DNA of 49,248 bases from Alangreenwoodia sp964438605 (GTDB lineage Bacteria; Bacillota; Clostridia; Peptostreptococcales; Anaerovoracaceae), in the NCBI GenBank assembly GCA_964438605.1, contig CAYTKT010000012.1, positions 1 to 49,248 on the forward strand. Direction: 5' to 3'. This document shows, one piece after another, positions 16,620-24,700 of the stretch (position 1 is its first letter; each line of letters starts with the position of its first letter). The position numbers and the translations under genes were made by a program. Under the pieces are notes generated by a model. That model did no database searches, was not told the DNA's origin, and worked only from the letters and a program-made list of their open reading frames with translations.

Positions 16620-18524
16620 TTACCTGCCCTCCATTTTTCGGATTCCCGCAATCAGTTCAGCCATGATATCCGTCCTGTAAAACGGTGTCATCAGATAATA
16701 TCCGTCGATATACGGCGCGATTTCTTCGGCAATCTTCAGAGAAATACCGACAGCGAGTTTCGCACATTCCTCTTTTGTCCTGCCTTCGTACAAGTCAATA
16801 ATTTTTTCATCCACCGTAATTCCGCTGATTTCGTTATTCATAAACCGGCCGTTACGGCTGCTGACCACCGGGATAATACCGCCAAGAATCTTTGCGTCAA
16901 GTTCCCTGTACGCGTACTTCAGATTTTCCAGCGCTTCCTTTGTCAAAACGGGCTGCGTTAAAAATCCGCAGATGCCGTTTTCAATCTTCTTCTTCGCAAT
17001 TTCAAGCTGGACGTCAAACCGGTGCGCATTGACGTTAAGAGCGCCAAAAACGCGGATCGGCTGACTGAATTCCGTTTGATTCAGCGATGTGATATAACGT
17101 GCCAGCCGCCTGGAATTAAACTGATAAACAATCTTTACCTCGTCGCGTTCTGCGGTAGGCACCGGGTCGCCCGTGACGGCCAGCACATTCCTCACGCCTT
17201 CCATGGACAAGCCTAACAGAAGTGCCTTCGTCGCGTTCAGATTACGATCGCGGCAGGTCATATGCGGAATTGTATCGATTCCCACCTCGCGGCGCACCTT
17301 GCAGGCCATCAGACTGCTGTCCATCCGCGCATGAGCTGTCGGGCAGTCGGCCAGCGTCATAGCGTCCACGCCTGCTGACTTCAGAATCCGGGCGCCCTGC
17401 ATAAATTTCGTTCCGTCGTCGTTACGCGGCGGGTCAAGCTCGGCTGCAATCACACGCTCACCGCGCTCCATCTTCTTCCAGAATAAATTATCGTTATCAG
17501 TTTTGGCGGAGGGTTCGTCATATGTACCGTCTGCAGAATCTGCACCGATGGCAGAATCCGTTCCGGACCAAACGCCCGCGCGGACGTCGCGGGCGTTTGG
17601 TCCGGTCTGCCCTTTTTCTCCTGACAGATACTTAACGCTCTTTGACACAGCATCTTTGTTTCCTTTTCTATCGTGCTTCAGCATCCTGGCCGCCGCCCGG
17701 ATAAACTCCGGATTCGTACCACAGCAAGCCCCGACAATAGACGCCCCGCCCGCAACAATTTCGGCCAGCTTCTGCGCAAAATACTCCGGATCGCTGTCAA
17801 AAAACATCCTGTTTCCCACGACCCGCGGATAACCGGCATTCGGCATAACGCAGAGCATTTTTCCGCTGAAATCGCATTTTGAAACAAGATCGCTGAGATG
17901 CGCGGCACTCGTCACACAATTAAGGCCAAAAGCGTCAATCGCCTCACATGCTCTGACACGCCGCATCAAATCCTCTGCATAAATTCCTTCCCGCGTGTAT
18001 CCGTCGGGCTGAACAGCAAAAGACACGATGATAAACGCATCCTTTTTCCTTCCTTTTATATACTCCGCAATCCGCTCCAAATGATCGTCGTTGGGATTCG
18101 TTTCAAACAGAAAATTTTCTGCTCCCGCTTCGAGAAAAATATCAGCCGTCTTGCGGTAAGCATCCCATATAACCTCCTCCTCGGCGCCAAGAATCGGGCC
18201 AATATCTGCAAACACAAAAACTTCGCCTTTTGCTGCCGGCGACTTCGCCGCATCATGCGCCAGTTTCATACCTGCATTCAGCACACTGCGCAGCAATTCC
18301 TCATCCCCGCCATAATTCAGCGGATTTGACGCAAATGTATTCGTCTTAATCGCATGACAGCCCGCCTCGATATACTCCCGGTGAATTTCAAGCACCTTCT
18401 CCGGTGCCGTCAGATTTGCACGTTCGCAGTTTTCCTGAAACTCGCGGTATTTTTCCGCAAACCACGTACCCATGCTTCCATCAAACAGCAGAATATGTTC
18501 TTTTAAATATTGTCTGATATTCAT
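16620..18524 (-). CDS. Bifunctional homocysteine S-methyltransferase / 5,10-methylenetetrahydrofolate reductase (YitJ-like)
   Basis: This is a 634-residue fusion. Residues 1 to about 280 are a homocysteine S-methyltransferase TIM barrel (LLFDGSMGTW, IKTNTFASNP) with zinc-binding Cys in GLNCVTS (about 203) and GACCGTN (about 267-268). Residues of about 345-634 are a methylenetetrahydrofolate reductase (AELDPPRNDD, LAVTGDPVP, FLTQPVLTKE), an FAD enzyme making methyl-tetrahydrofolate. Together they act in methionine and one-carbon metabolism. The linker (about 283-345) is unusually long, low-complexity, and encoded across a perfect 18-bp hairpin. The start has GAAGGA just upstream. No S-box or other riboswitch is apparent in the upstream 300 bases, although these genes are often SAM-regulated. 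Confidence 0.93.
   Translation of the reverse strand: MNIRQYLKEHILLFDGSMGTWFAEKYREFQENCERANLTAPEKVLEIHREYIEAGCHAIKTNTFASNPLNYGGDEELLRSVLNAGMKLAHDAAKSPAAKGEVFVFADIGPILGAEEEVIWDAYRKTADIFLEAGAENFLFETNPNDDHLERIAEYIKGRKKDAFIIVSFAVQPDGYTREGIYAEDLMRRVRACEAIDAFGLNCVTSAAHLSDLVSKCDFSGKMLCVMPNAGYPRVVGNRMFFDSDPEYFAQKLAEIVAGGASIVGACCGTNPEFIRAAARMLKHDRKGNKDAVSKSVKYLSGEKGQTGPNARDVRAGVWSGTDSAIGADSADGTYDEPSAKTDNDNLFWKKMERGERVIAAELDPPRNDDGTKFMQGARILKSAGVDAMTLADCPTAHARMDSSLMACKVRREVGIDTIPHMTCRDRNLNATKALLLGLSMEGVRNVLAVTGDPVPTAERDEVKIVYQFNSRRLARYITSLNQTEFSQPIRVFGALNVNAHRFDVQLEIAKKKIENGICGFLTQPVLTKEALENLKYAYRELDAKILGGIIPVVSSRNGRFMNNEISGITVDEKIIDLYEGRTKEECAKLAVGISLKIAEEIAPYIDGYYLMTPFYRTDIMAELIAGIRKMEGR
17563..17605. 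repeat. Perfect 18-bp inverted repeat inside the YitJ-like linker
   Basis: CCGGACCAAACGCCCGCG at 17563-17580 is exactly complementary to 17588-17605 around a 7-base loop (CGGACGT). It lies in the part of the gene that encodes the linker between the two enzyme domains. It is more GC-rich than its surroundings and looks like an inserted palindromic element tolerated in frame. Confidence 0.85.
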
Positions 18525-18828
18525 TTGTCGTTCCTTCTCATCTTAAAAACTTATTCTCGTTAATTGATCAATTCTCTAAGTATATGAATCTATATCTAAA
18601 TCGCTTAATTTATATGTGAAATATCAAGTCCAAATCTCCCATTCCTCACAGGCCGGCCCACGCCTTCGGCCTCCGAAAGCCGGTATTCTTTCCTGCACGA
18701 CGTACAGACATTCTGTCTGGCTTGCGTCCGCATCCGCGCACGCTCCACTTATAAGACACAGTTTCCTTTTCCTCGTCGTCAGGCGGATTCGCAGCCTTGC
18801 CTCGCAGTCCATTCTTCTCCAAAGGCCG
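18525..18828. other. Intergenic stretch, no gene seen
   Basis: The 304 bases comprise the AT-rich promoter side of the methyltransferase gene (18525-18620) and a GC-rich part following the split exporter. No convincing gene or riboswitch was seen. CCGGC and GCCGG at 18652-18682 could form a weak hairpin. Confidence 0.45.
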
Positions 18829-19293
18829 CTATTTTGCTGCGACGCGATGCTTTACCTGCTTGATTACCGCAAAAATAATATTCATCACAGTCACCATACA
18901 AAGGACGCCCAGCGCGATAGCCGCCGCCAAAAGCAGCGTATGAAGCATCGCCGTTAAAAACTCGTCCCGGTTTCCCTCCACCGCCGAATGCATCGCGTTA
19001 TAAAGAAAGCCGCCGGGAAACAACGGAATCGCCGCGCAGATAATATAAATCGTATCGGGCGATTTTCTGACACGCGCCATAATTTCCGCGTAAACAGTCA
19101 GAAACATAGACGCCAGAAAATAACGTGCCACCTCGTTTTCGACTACAAAGCCGAGACACAGATAAAAACCCCAGGCTAAAAATCCGCCAAACGCACAGCC
19201 AAACAACTTCGGCGTTCTAACATTAAACAGCAGTGCGAACCCCACGGAACCTACAAAAATCGAAACCAACTGAACAATGTAATGCATTTCCAT
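18829..19293 (-). CDS. Threonine/serine exporter, small YjjB/ThrE-C subunit
   Basis: This is a 154-residue membrane protein with four or five hydrophobic helices, including PLFPGGFLYNAM, a signature of the ThrE C-terminal (YjjB) half. In split systems it works with a larger YjjP-type protein; that gene lies 12 bases upstream. The complex exports threonine, serine or, in enterobacteria, succinate. AGGAGG lies 7 bases before the ATG at 19293. Two in-frame ATGs (19293 and 19287) are available; the first fits the spacing. Confidence 0.88.
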   Translation of the reverse strand: MEMHYIVQLVSIFVGSVGFALLFNVRTPKLFGCAFGGFLAWGFYLCLGFVVENEVARYFLASMFLTVYAEIMARVRKSPDTIYIICAAIPLFPGGFLYNAMHSAVEGNRDEFLTAMLHTLLLAAAIALGVLCMVTVMNIIFAVIKQVKHRVAAK

Positions 19294-19305
19294 TTTCCGT
19301 TCCTC

Positions 19306-20097
19306 CTACTGCCAGATAGCGGCTGCCGCAACGAAACCAACTGCAATCGTCATAGAAAGCAGCATGGCTTCCATAAAGCCGAGAATCCCCGTGATCGTAT
19401 CACCGTTGACAACATCACGAATCGAATTTGTCAAAGCAAGTCCCGGAATCCGCAACATGATATTGCCGATACTGATCTTATCCATGGAATCCGCCAGCCC
19501 GTGATTCACGGCGAAAATCGCGCCAAACCCGCCGATCAGCGAAAAGAGAAACGCTGACAGAAATGGATTGACCTCATACCTGTTAAGCAACTGTTCCAAA
19601 ACCCGTAAAACCATGCCCAAAACGCCGGAAACAATAGCATCCTTCCAGTTTCCACCGAAAAAAATTGTGAAAGACGCCGAAACCATAGCGTAAATCATCA
19701 TCTGAGACACAAACGAGTAACGTTTTGAACTCTTAATCTCCGCCAGTTCCTCTGCCGCCTCCTCAAGGGACGGCAGATCGCTGCAGACGTGACGTGAAAG
19801 GTGATTCAACTTGTCAAGCCGGTACATATCGTTTGAACGCACTGTAATCTGGCGCGTCTGCGTCAGAGAACCAAATTTTTCGCCATACATTGTCACAATA
19901 ATCGTTGAAGTAATCGAAAACACATCGACACGCTCTGCACCATAAGCAAGACATATCCGGCGGATGCTGTCCTCCACACGCCGCATCTCCGCGCCGCTGC
20001 GCAGCATCTGCTCGCCCACATTCATCGCAAAATACAGATAATTGCTGGCGTAATCTCTCGCGTCCAGTCTCGACGCGTTTTTATACATTAATTCCAT
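19306..20097 (-). CDS. Threonine/serine exporter, large YjjP/ThrE-N subunit
   Basis: This is a 263-residue protein. Residues 1 to about 130 are a conserved soluble domain (LRSGAEMRRVEDSIRRI and ERVDVFSITSTI are typical of the YjjP/ThrE N-terminal half), followed by about five membrane helices, with RIPGLALTNSIRDVVNGD a family motif. It pairs with the YjjB-type gene immediately downstream to form the split ThrE exporter. Export of excess threonine or serine complements the SstT importer encoded nearby, although the two are not co-transcribed. The ribosome binding site is weak (GGGAA). Confidence 0.9.
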   Translation of the reverse strand: MELMYKNASRLDARDYASNYLYFAMNVGEQMLRSGAEMRRVEDSIRRICLAYGAERVDVFSITSTIIVTMYGEKFGSLTQTRQITVRSNDMYRLDKLNHLSRHVCSDLPSLEEAAEELAEIKSSKRYSFVSQMMIYAMVSASFTIFFGGNWKDAIVSGVLGMVLRVLEQLLNRYEVNPFLSAFLFSLIGGFGAIFAVNHGLADSMDKISIGNIMLRIPGLALTNSIRDVVNGDTITGILGFMEAMLLSMTIAVGFVAAAAIWQ

Positions 20098-20524
20098 ATA
20101 ATTCCCATTTCATCAAAGCAAATCTATGCTTCACCAATACTGTCCTTTTTCATTTTTCCTGCTCCTGGATCAACGCTGACTCCGCTGTTGTGTGTTCGTC
20201 TTTCTTATGAGATTTGCAGCCATTCCGTTGCCCGTCAGTCTCCCGTCTCCCGTTCGGAGCCATCCGCTTCCCACTACCGCTGAAAAAATTCCTCACAAAT
20301 AGTGCGCTTGGCAAAAAGCTGTCATTCGGCCTGTTGTTATAAAACGCAGTTCATCTGCCTCAAACGATAAATGGTGTCGGAAAACAGGACAGCGACACAG
20401 ACTGACACACATACAATCAACGTCAATAATTGAATTTATAATTTCTTTCAGATTCATTCTTTTATTCGTTTGATCAGCATTTTCTCTCGCCATAAATTCC
20501 CAGGAACTTACAATAGTTCTGCGT
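20098..20524. other. Intergenic stretch, no convincing gene
   Basis: The 427 bases hold one minus-strand open frame (from about 20604 to 20293) overlapping yhbY, with no recognisable family and a weak ribosome binding site. The segment probably holds the 3' end of the yhbY transcript and the promoter of the exporter genes. Confidence 0.4.
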
Positions 20525-20824
20525 TCATTTTTCTGACGGCAGTTCGATTTTTTTCTTTTCCGACGGACGATACAACGAAAATTTTCTGCCAATAGACTGG
20601 ACAAATTCTGCCTTTAGATGTCTTGCCGCCTCATTTGCCGCCCACGAAGCGTCCATGCCGCATCCGTCTTGCAGCTTCACCTTCAAAATTTCATGTGCAT
20701 TCAGATAATCGTCCATTTCCTGCAGTACATTTGCCGTCAACCCTGCCTTACCCAGCAGGACGGCCGGCTCTATATCGTGTGCTAATTTTTTTAAATAACT
20801 CCTCTGTCTTCCTGTAATCACCAT
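20525..20824 (-). CDS. yhbY: YhbY-type CRM-domain RNA-binding protein
   Basis: This is a 99-residue protein consisting of one CRM domain. ITGRQRSYLKKLAHDIEP at the start, LLGKAGLT with the GxxG RNA-binding loop, and the LKVKLQDGC strand match YhbY. The family associates with pre-50S ribosomal particles and aids large-subunit assembly. Length fits the family (about 95-100). In many Firmicutes yhbY follows obgE; here it stands apart from other ribosome genes. Confidence 0.93.
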   Translation of the reverse strand: MVITGRQRSYLKKLAHDIEPAVLLGKAGLTANVLQEMDDYLNAHEILKVKLQDGCGMDASWAANEAARHLKAEFVQSIGRKFSLYRPSEKKKIELPSEK

Positions 20825-20996
20825 CCACTCTCCCTTTCCATCGCCTGGCGACGACGAAGTTTCTCCTGAAAACCCGGTTTCTGCCTACGCATATTGTACT
20901 CCACTGAATCAGTGAAGTAAACTCGAATCATCTTTCCCCGGACAATCATTTTTCTGTTTTTTACGGCGATATTTTCGCACGGAACGGGCCAGGATA

Positions 20997-21005
20997 TGTT
21001 ATAAT
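20997..21005 (+). promoter_or_regulatory. Extended -10 promoter of the ferritin gene
   Basis: TGTTATAAT matches TGnTATAAT exactly, 54 bases before the ferritin ATG. No good -35 sits 17 bases upstream. No obvious Fur or PerR palindrome overlaps it. Confidence 0.65.
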
Positions 21006-21059
21006 TTGAGAATAGTCCTATATCTGACAGAGAAATAATTTCAAGGAGGATCATTTTAT

Positions 21060-21572
21060 ATGTTAAATCAGAAAATTGCGGATATGATTAACGATCAGAT
21101 CAACAAGGAATTGTACTCAGGCTATCTCTACTTATCATTTTCCAATTATTACTATGACGAGGGCCTTAGCGGTTATGGAAACTGGTATTACATTCAGGCG
21201 CAGGAAGAAAGGGATCATGCGATACTGATGCTCGAATATATGAGAAACAACGGCATGTCTGTCACCCTCGAAGCCATCGCAAAGCCGGATAAGGAGATAA
21301 AATCCCTGGAAGACCCGCTCAAATACGGATTAGAGCATGAAATTTACGTAACTTCCCTGATTCACAATATTTATGCCGAGTGCATCAAGGAAAACGATTT
21401 CCGCACGATGCAGTTCCTCGACTGGTTCGTCAAGGAACAGGGGGAAGAAGAAGATACGGCGGAAACAAACCTTAAGAGATTCCAGCTTTTCGGATCCGAT
21501 CCAAAAGGCCTTTACGCTCTCGATACAGAACTCGCTGCACGCGTTTATTCCGCACCTTCCCTGCAACTGTAA
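21060..21572 (+). CDS. Non-heme ferritin (iron storage)
   Basis: This is a 170-residue four-helix ferritin of the bacterial FtnA type. NKELYSGYLYLSFSNYY supplies the first ferroxidase Glu, QAQEERDHAILMLEYM the E-x-x-H pair, and the later helix DFRTMQFLDWFVKEQGEEE the remaining ligands. It oxidises Fe(II) and stores iron in a 24-subunit shell, limiting oxidative damage in an anaerobe. AAGGAGG at 21043-21049 precedes the ATG by 10 bases. It is monocistronic with its own promoter and a strong terminator at 21626-21669. Confidence 0.96.
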   Translation: MLNQKIADMINDQINKELYSGYLYLSFSNYYYDEGLSGYGNWYYIQAQEERDHAILMLEYMRNNGMSVTLEAIAKPDKEIKSLEDPLKYGLEHEIYVTSLIHNIYAECIKENDFRTMQFLDWFVKEQGEEEDTAETNLKRFQLFGSDPKGLYALDTELAARVYSAPSLQL

Positions 21573-21625
21573 ATCATAACGGTTACAGTCTTTGACAGGC
21601 ATATTGAGAATCGGGCCTGCCAGAC

Positions 21626-21669
21626 CGCGCCATGGGCGCCGTGAGAAACGGCGTCCATGGCGCGTTTTT
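21626..21669 (+). terminator. Intrinsic terminator of the ferritin gene
   Basis: Arms 21626-21642 and 21648-21664 pair over 17 bases with one G-T wobble around a 5-base loop, followed by five T residues. Confidence 0.93.
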
Positions 21670-21746
21670 ACATCCGTCGGCATTTCTTCCAAACAAAACA
21701 GCCTAAAAACAAAGAAGTCTGCCACATCAAGGAAAACAACCCTAAG

Positions 21747-21802
21747 CGTAATATCATAAGTTGCCCGACGAATCGACGAATCGGGCAACTTATGATATTA
21801 CG
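21747..21802. repeat. Perfect 22-bp inverted repeat
   Basis: Bases 21747-21768 and 21781-21802 are exact reverse complements around a 12-base loop (CGAATCGACGAA). There is no T-run on either side, so it is not a standard terminator. It lies about 110 bases before an IS30-like transposase relic and may belong to mobile-element debris. Confidence 0.85.
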
Positions 21803-21916
21803 TCAAGATCGCGCTTTTGATCCCTTTGCATCATAAATTAGTGCGGAGTATTCTTTTACCAAAATACTCGACAAATCGCTCAAAATTATGACAGATTTAC
21901 CAATTAGAAATTATAG

Positions 21917-22106
21917 AGGACGCAGAAGGAACGCCACAACGCCCTGTTTTGGACGTTCTTCCCCAAAGACGCCCCGATCGAGGCATACACCGACGAAGAC
22001 ATTCTGACTGCGGCGGAACTTCTGAATCGCAAACTACGAAAAAACTGGAAACCGCACCCTGAAGAAACTGTTCGATGACTTCCTGGACACGGTTTACACA
22101 GCCTGA
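21917..22106 (+). pseudogene. IS30-family transposase C-terminal fragment
   Basis: The frame from 21917 reads ERHNALFWTFFPKDAPIEAY then EDILTAAELLNRKLRKNW. After a frame change near 22045 it continues RTLKKLFDDFLDTVYTA to a TGA at 22104-22106. This is the order of the end of IS30-family transposases: ERHN...FxPKG, then NxRPRK.LG, then PEELFDxFL. Only the last 60 or so residues remain, with at least one frameshift and a stop codon upstream. It is a dead remnant; the catalytic core is absent. Confidence 0.7.
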
Positions 22107-22125
22107 TGGCTACGCCAACTTCGTC

Positions 22126-22154
22126 CATGGATGATCCCGCTGGGCTCATCCATG
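22126..22154. repeat. 9-bp inverted repeat after the IS30 relic
   Basis: CATGGATGA at 22126-22134 is exactly complementary to TCATCCATG at 22146-22154. It follows the transposase fragment directly and could be the residue of an element end or a weak terminator. Confidence 0.5.
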
Positions 22155-22242
22155 ATCCAGGTTTTTATTTCCAAATTTCCACTGCATGATACCCAACTCG
22201 CTCTTGCAGTTTGCGAAAAAATTTTATTCTAATCATTTTATT

Positions 22243-23322
22243 TTACCGTTTTATCCACTCGAACGGATATTCACTCGTAAATCTATCCCTGAGTCCATCG
22301 GTGACATAAATCCCGCCATCTTCAGTGACAAAAACGGCTTCAAATCCGTCGTGTGTACGCCAGTATTCCGAACCACCTTCAAGTCCTTTGACAAAAAGCG
22401 CCGTAGAAAGGCCGTCCGCCGTCGTACCGTCACTGCTGACGATAGTTACAGAAACGACACCGCTGTTCGCCGGGTACCCCGTTTTCGGATCGATAATATG
22501 ATGATATGTAACGCCGTCCTCCTCAAAATATCGCTGATAGCTGCCCGACGTAACGACAGCTTCATCTTCCGTCTGTATAACGCCGATAAACGATGCATCT
22601 TTATTTTTCAAGTCTGGATTCTGCACAGCTACATTCCATTTGCTTCCGTCTGTCTTCGTGCCAAGTGTCTGAACATTTCCACCAAGCGACACAATTCCTG
22701 ACTTTACCCCGTCTTTTTGAAAAATTTCCATAATACGCCCTGACAGATAACCTTTCGCAATTCCACCCAGATCAAGCCGCATGTTTTGACGCAGCAAAAC
22801 AGTGTTTCCTTCCAGCTGAACGCCCGTATAATCTACCGACTTCAGCGTTTCTCTGATTTCATTCGCCACAGGCACATGATAGTCCTGCCCGTAAAAACCC
22901 CAAAGATCCATAACAGGCGCCACCGTAATATCAAAGGCTCCTCCCGTGTCTTTGCAAATTTCCAGAGCACGATCAAGCAGCTTTGCCGTCTCATCCGACA
23001 CATCGGAAGAAATTCCTTCATTTACATTATATATTTCACTGCCTTCGCTGCCCCGGCTCAGCATCTCATCAAGACGCATAATCTCTGTTTCGGCATCTTT
23101 AACCGCCTGTTGTGCATTTTCACCGTATGCCCGCAAATCCATCACAGTATCCATGGCATAGACCGTCTTACTCGCCTCATCTCCAAAGCCATCCGCCTGT
23201 GCACTTCCCGTACCGTCAACGCTGCCTCCCGTCTTTTCCACGCCGCAGCCAGCAGCCGTTACAAACAGGAAGCAAGTTAGACAAACCGCCGCCGCACGAA
23301 AAAAATTTTTTCCTTTCCACAT
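22243..23322 (-). CDS. ApbE-family FAD:protein FMN transferase, lipoprotein
   Basis: This is a 359-residue protein with an N-terminal hydrophobic segment ending VTAAGC, a lipobox, so it is probably anchored outside the membrane after signal peptidase II processing. The ApbE domain shows VYAMDTVMDLRAYG, LDLGGIAKGYLSGRI, SLGGNVQTLG and HHIIDPKTGYPA, the FAD- and Mg-binding motifs. ApbE attaches FMN to a Thr of targets such as RnfG/RnfD or NqrB/C-type subunits, important for anaerobe respiration-like ion pumps. No such target is in the window. It stands alone, downstream of the cysteine desulfurase terminator. Confidence 0.92.
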   Translation of the reverse strand: MWKGKNFFRAAAVCLTCFLFVTAAGCGVEKTGGSVDGTGSAQADGFGDEASKTVYAMDTVMDLRAYGENAQQAVKDAETEIMRLDEMLSRGSEGSEIYNVNEGISSDVSDETAKLLDRALEICKDTGGAFDITVAPVMDLWGFYGQDYHVPVANEIRETLKSVDYTGVQLEGNTVLLRQNMRLDLGGIAKGYLSGRIMEIFQKDGVKSGIVSLGGNVQTLGTKTDGSKWNVAVQNPDLKNKDASFIGVIQTEDEAVVTSGSYQRYFEEDGVTYHHIIDPKTGYPANSGVVSVTIVSSDGTTADGLSTALFVKGLEGGSEYWRTHDGFEAVFVTEDGGIYVTDGLRDRFTSEYPFEWIKR

Positions 23323-23374
23323 ATGACCGACGATTCCTTTCCTTAAACTCCATTTTACAGAATATTATCCAACG

Positions 23375-23401
23375 AAAACTCCGCGTCAAACGCGGAGTTT
23401 T
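23375..23401 (-). terminator. Intrinsic terminator after the cysteine desulfurase gene
   Basis: AAAACTCCGCG at 23375-23385 pairs perfectly with 23391-23401 around a 5-base loop. Read on the minus strand it ends in TTTT, separating nifS/iscS from apbE. Confidence 0.85.
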
Positions 23402-23437
23402 CACATAAAAACAGACAACGCCTTTTCGCTGTTCCTT

Positions 23438-24583
23438 CTATTCTCCACGCAGCATCCTGACAGACTTCGTAACAATGTCTACAATTCTGTCGGCTTCCTG
23501 CTCCGTATTATAGCGACCAAGGGAAATCCGCAGCGAACCGTGGGCCATATTATATGGCACGCCGATTGCGAGCAATACATGACTTGGGTCTACCGAGCCC
23601 GATGCACAGGCCGAACCCGATGACGCCGCCACGCCCTTCAGATCAAGATCGAACAAAAGTGATTCTCCGTCAATTCCTTCAAAAGACACGTTGACAATCC
23701 CCGGCAGACGCTGCTCCGTATCTCCGTTGAGCTGCGTTCCCGGAATCTTCAGCAGACCTTCCTGAACCCTGTCTCGCATAGCTGTCAGCCGCTGTGCCTT
23801 TTCCTCCATCATCCCGCACGCCTCTTTGAGAGCCGCCGCCATGCCAACGATATACGCCACATTTTCCGTCCCCGCCCGGTGGCCGCGCTCCTGTGCGCCG
23901 CCGTCCATCAAATTATTCGGATAAAGGCCACGCTTGCAATAGAGAAAACCGACACCTTTCGGACCATGAAATTTATGAGCCGAAACAGACAGCATATCGA
24001 TATTCTGCGCTTCCACGTCAATCGGCAGCGTACCCGCCGCCTGCACCGCGTCCGTATGGAATAAAACACCTGCGTCCCTGCATACTGCGCCGATCTCAGC
24101 CACCGGCTGAATTGTACCGATTTCATTATTTGCATACATAATTGAAACGAGAAACGTCTCCGGTCGAATCGCCGCCTGCACAGCTTCCGGGCTGATGCGG
24201 CCTTTCTCATCCGCCTGAAGGTAAGTCACTTCAAATCCGTCCTCCTCGAGAGATTTGGCCGCGTGAAGAATTGCATGATGTTCGATATTACTCGTAATAA
24301 TATGATTTTTCCCGCTTTTCTTGTATTTTCCGGCCATACCCTTCAGCGCCCAGTTATTCGATTCCGTTCCGCAGGAAGTAAAATAGATGTCCATCGGTCC
24401 CGCGTTAATCAGTGAAGCGACCGTCCTCCTGGCCTCCTCTACGGCTTGATGGGAATCACGCCCAATGCCGTAAATTGCTGACGCATTGCCGTAATGTTCT
24501 GTAAAATAAGGCATCATTGCCTCAAGGCATTTTTCCGATATTCTCGTTGTCGCCGCATTGTCTGCGTAAATAAATTCTTTCAT
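23438..24583 (-). CDS. Cysteine desulfurase (NifS/IscS-like)
   Basis: This is a 381-residue PLP enzyme that takes sulfur from cysteine as a Cys persulfide. Motifs are YADNAATTRIS at the start, SVSAHKFHGPKG with the PLP Lys near 204, RAGTEN, and the active-site loop SSGSACASG with catalytic Cys near 326. The loop length is that of class I NifS/IscS. The start at 24583 follows CAGGAG; an in-frame ATG 33 bases earlier lacks one. The XdhC gene lies upstream in the same direction, 117 bases away. In Rhodobacter a NifS-like protein supplies sulfur to XdhC-bound molybdenum cofactor, so this enzyme may be dedicated to that task. Confidence 0.94.
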   Translation of the reverse strand: MKEFIYADNAATTRISEKCLEAMMPYFTEHYGNASAIYGIGRDSHQAVEEARRTVASLINAGPMDIYFTSCGTESNNWALKGMAGKYKKSGKNHIITSNIEHHAILHAAKSLEEDGFEVTYLQADEKGRISPEAVQAAIRPETFLVSIMYANNEIGTIQPVAEIGAVCRDAGVLFHTDAVQAAGTLPIDVEAQNIDMLSVSAHKFHGPKGVGFLYCKRGLYPNNLMDGGAQERGHRAGTENVAYIVGMAAALKEACGMMEEKAQRLTAMRDRVQEGLLKIPGTQLNGDTEQRLPGIVNVSFEGIDGESLLFDLDLKGVAASSGSACASGSVDPSHVLLAIGVPYNMAHGSLRISLGRYNTEQEADRIVDIVTKSVRMLRGE

Positions 24584-24700
24584 AGTCCGTATCGCTCCTG
24601 TACAATAAAACGCCATCCCGTTTTCGCGCCACCCATGCTCAGTACTTTCATGTCCGTCATGCTTTCCTGCGCACCGTGCTCCCGCGCCGGCATCGCATCG

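Noticed and set aside
18525..18620. SAM (S-box) riboswitch before the methionine-related gene
   Set aside because: I looked for the conserved S-box helices and an anti-terminator; neither is visible in this AT-rich region.
20818..21054. 78-codon minus-strand frame overlapping the yhbY start
   Set aside because: It spans the ferritin promoter region and has no recognisable domain; the overlap with yhbY gives no real support.
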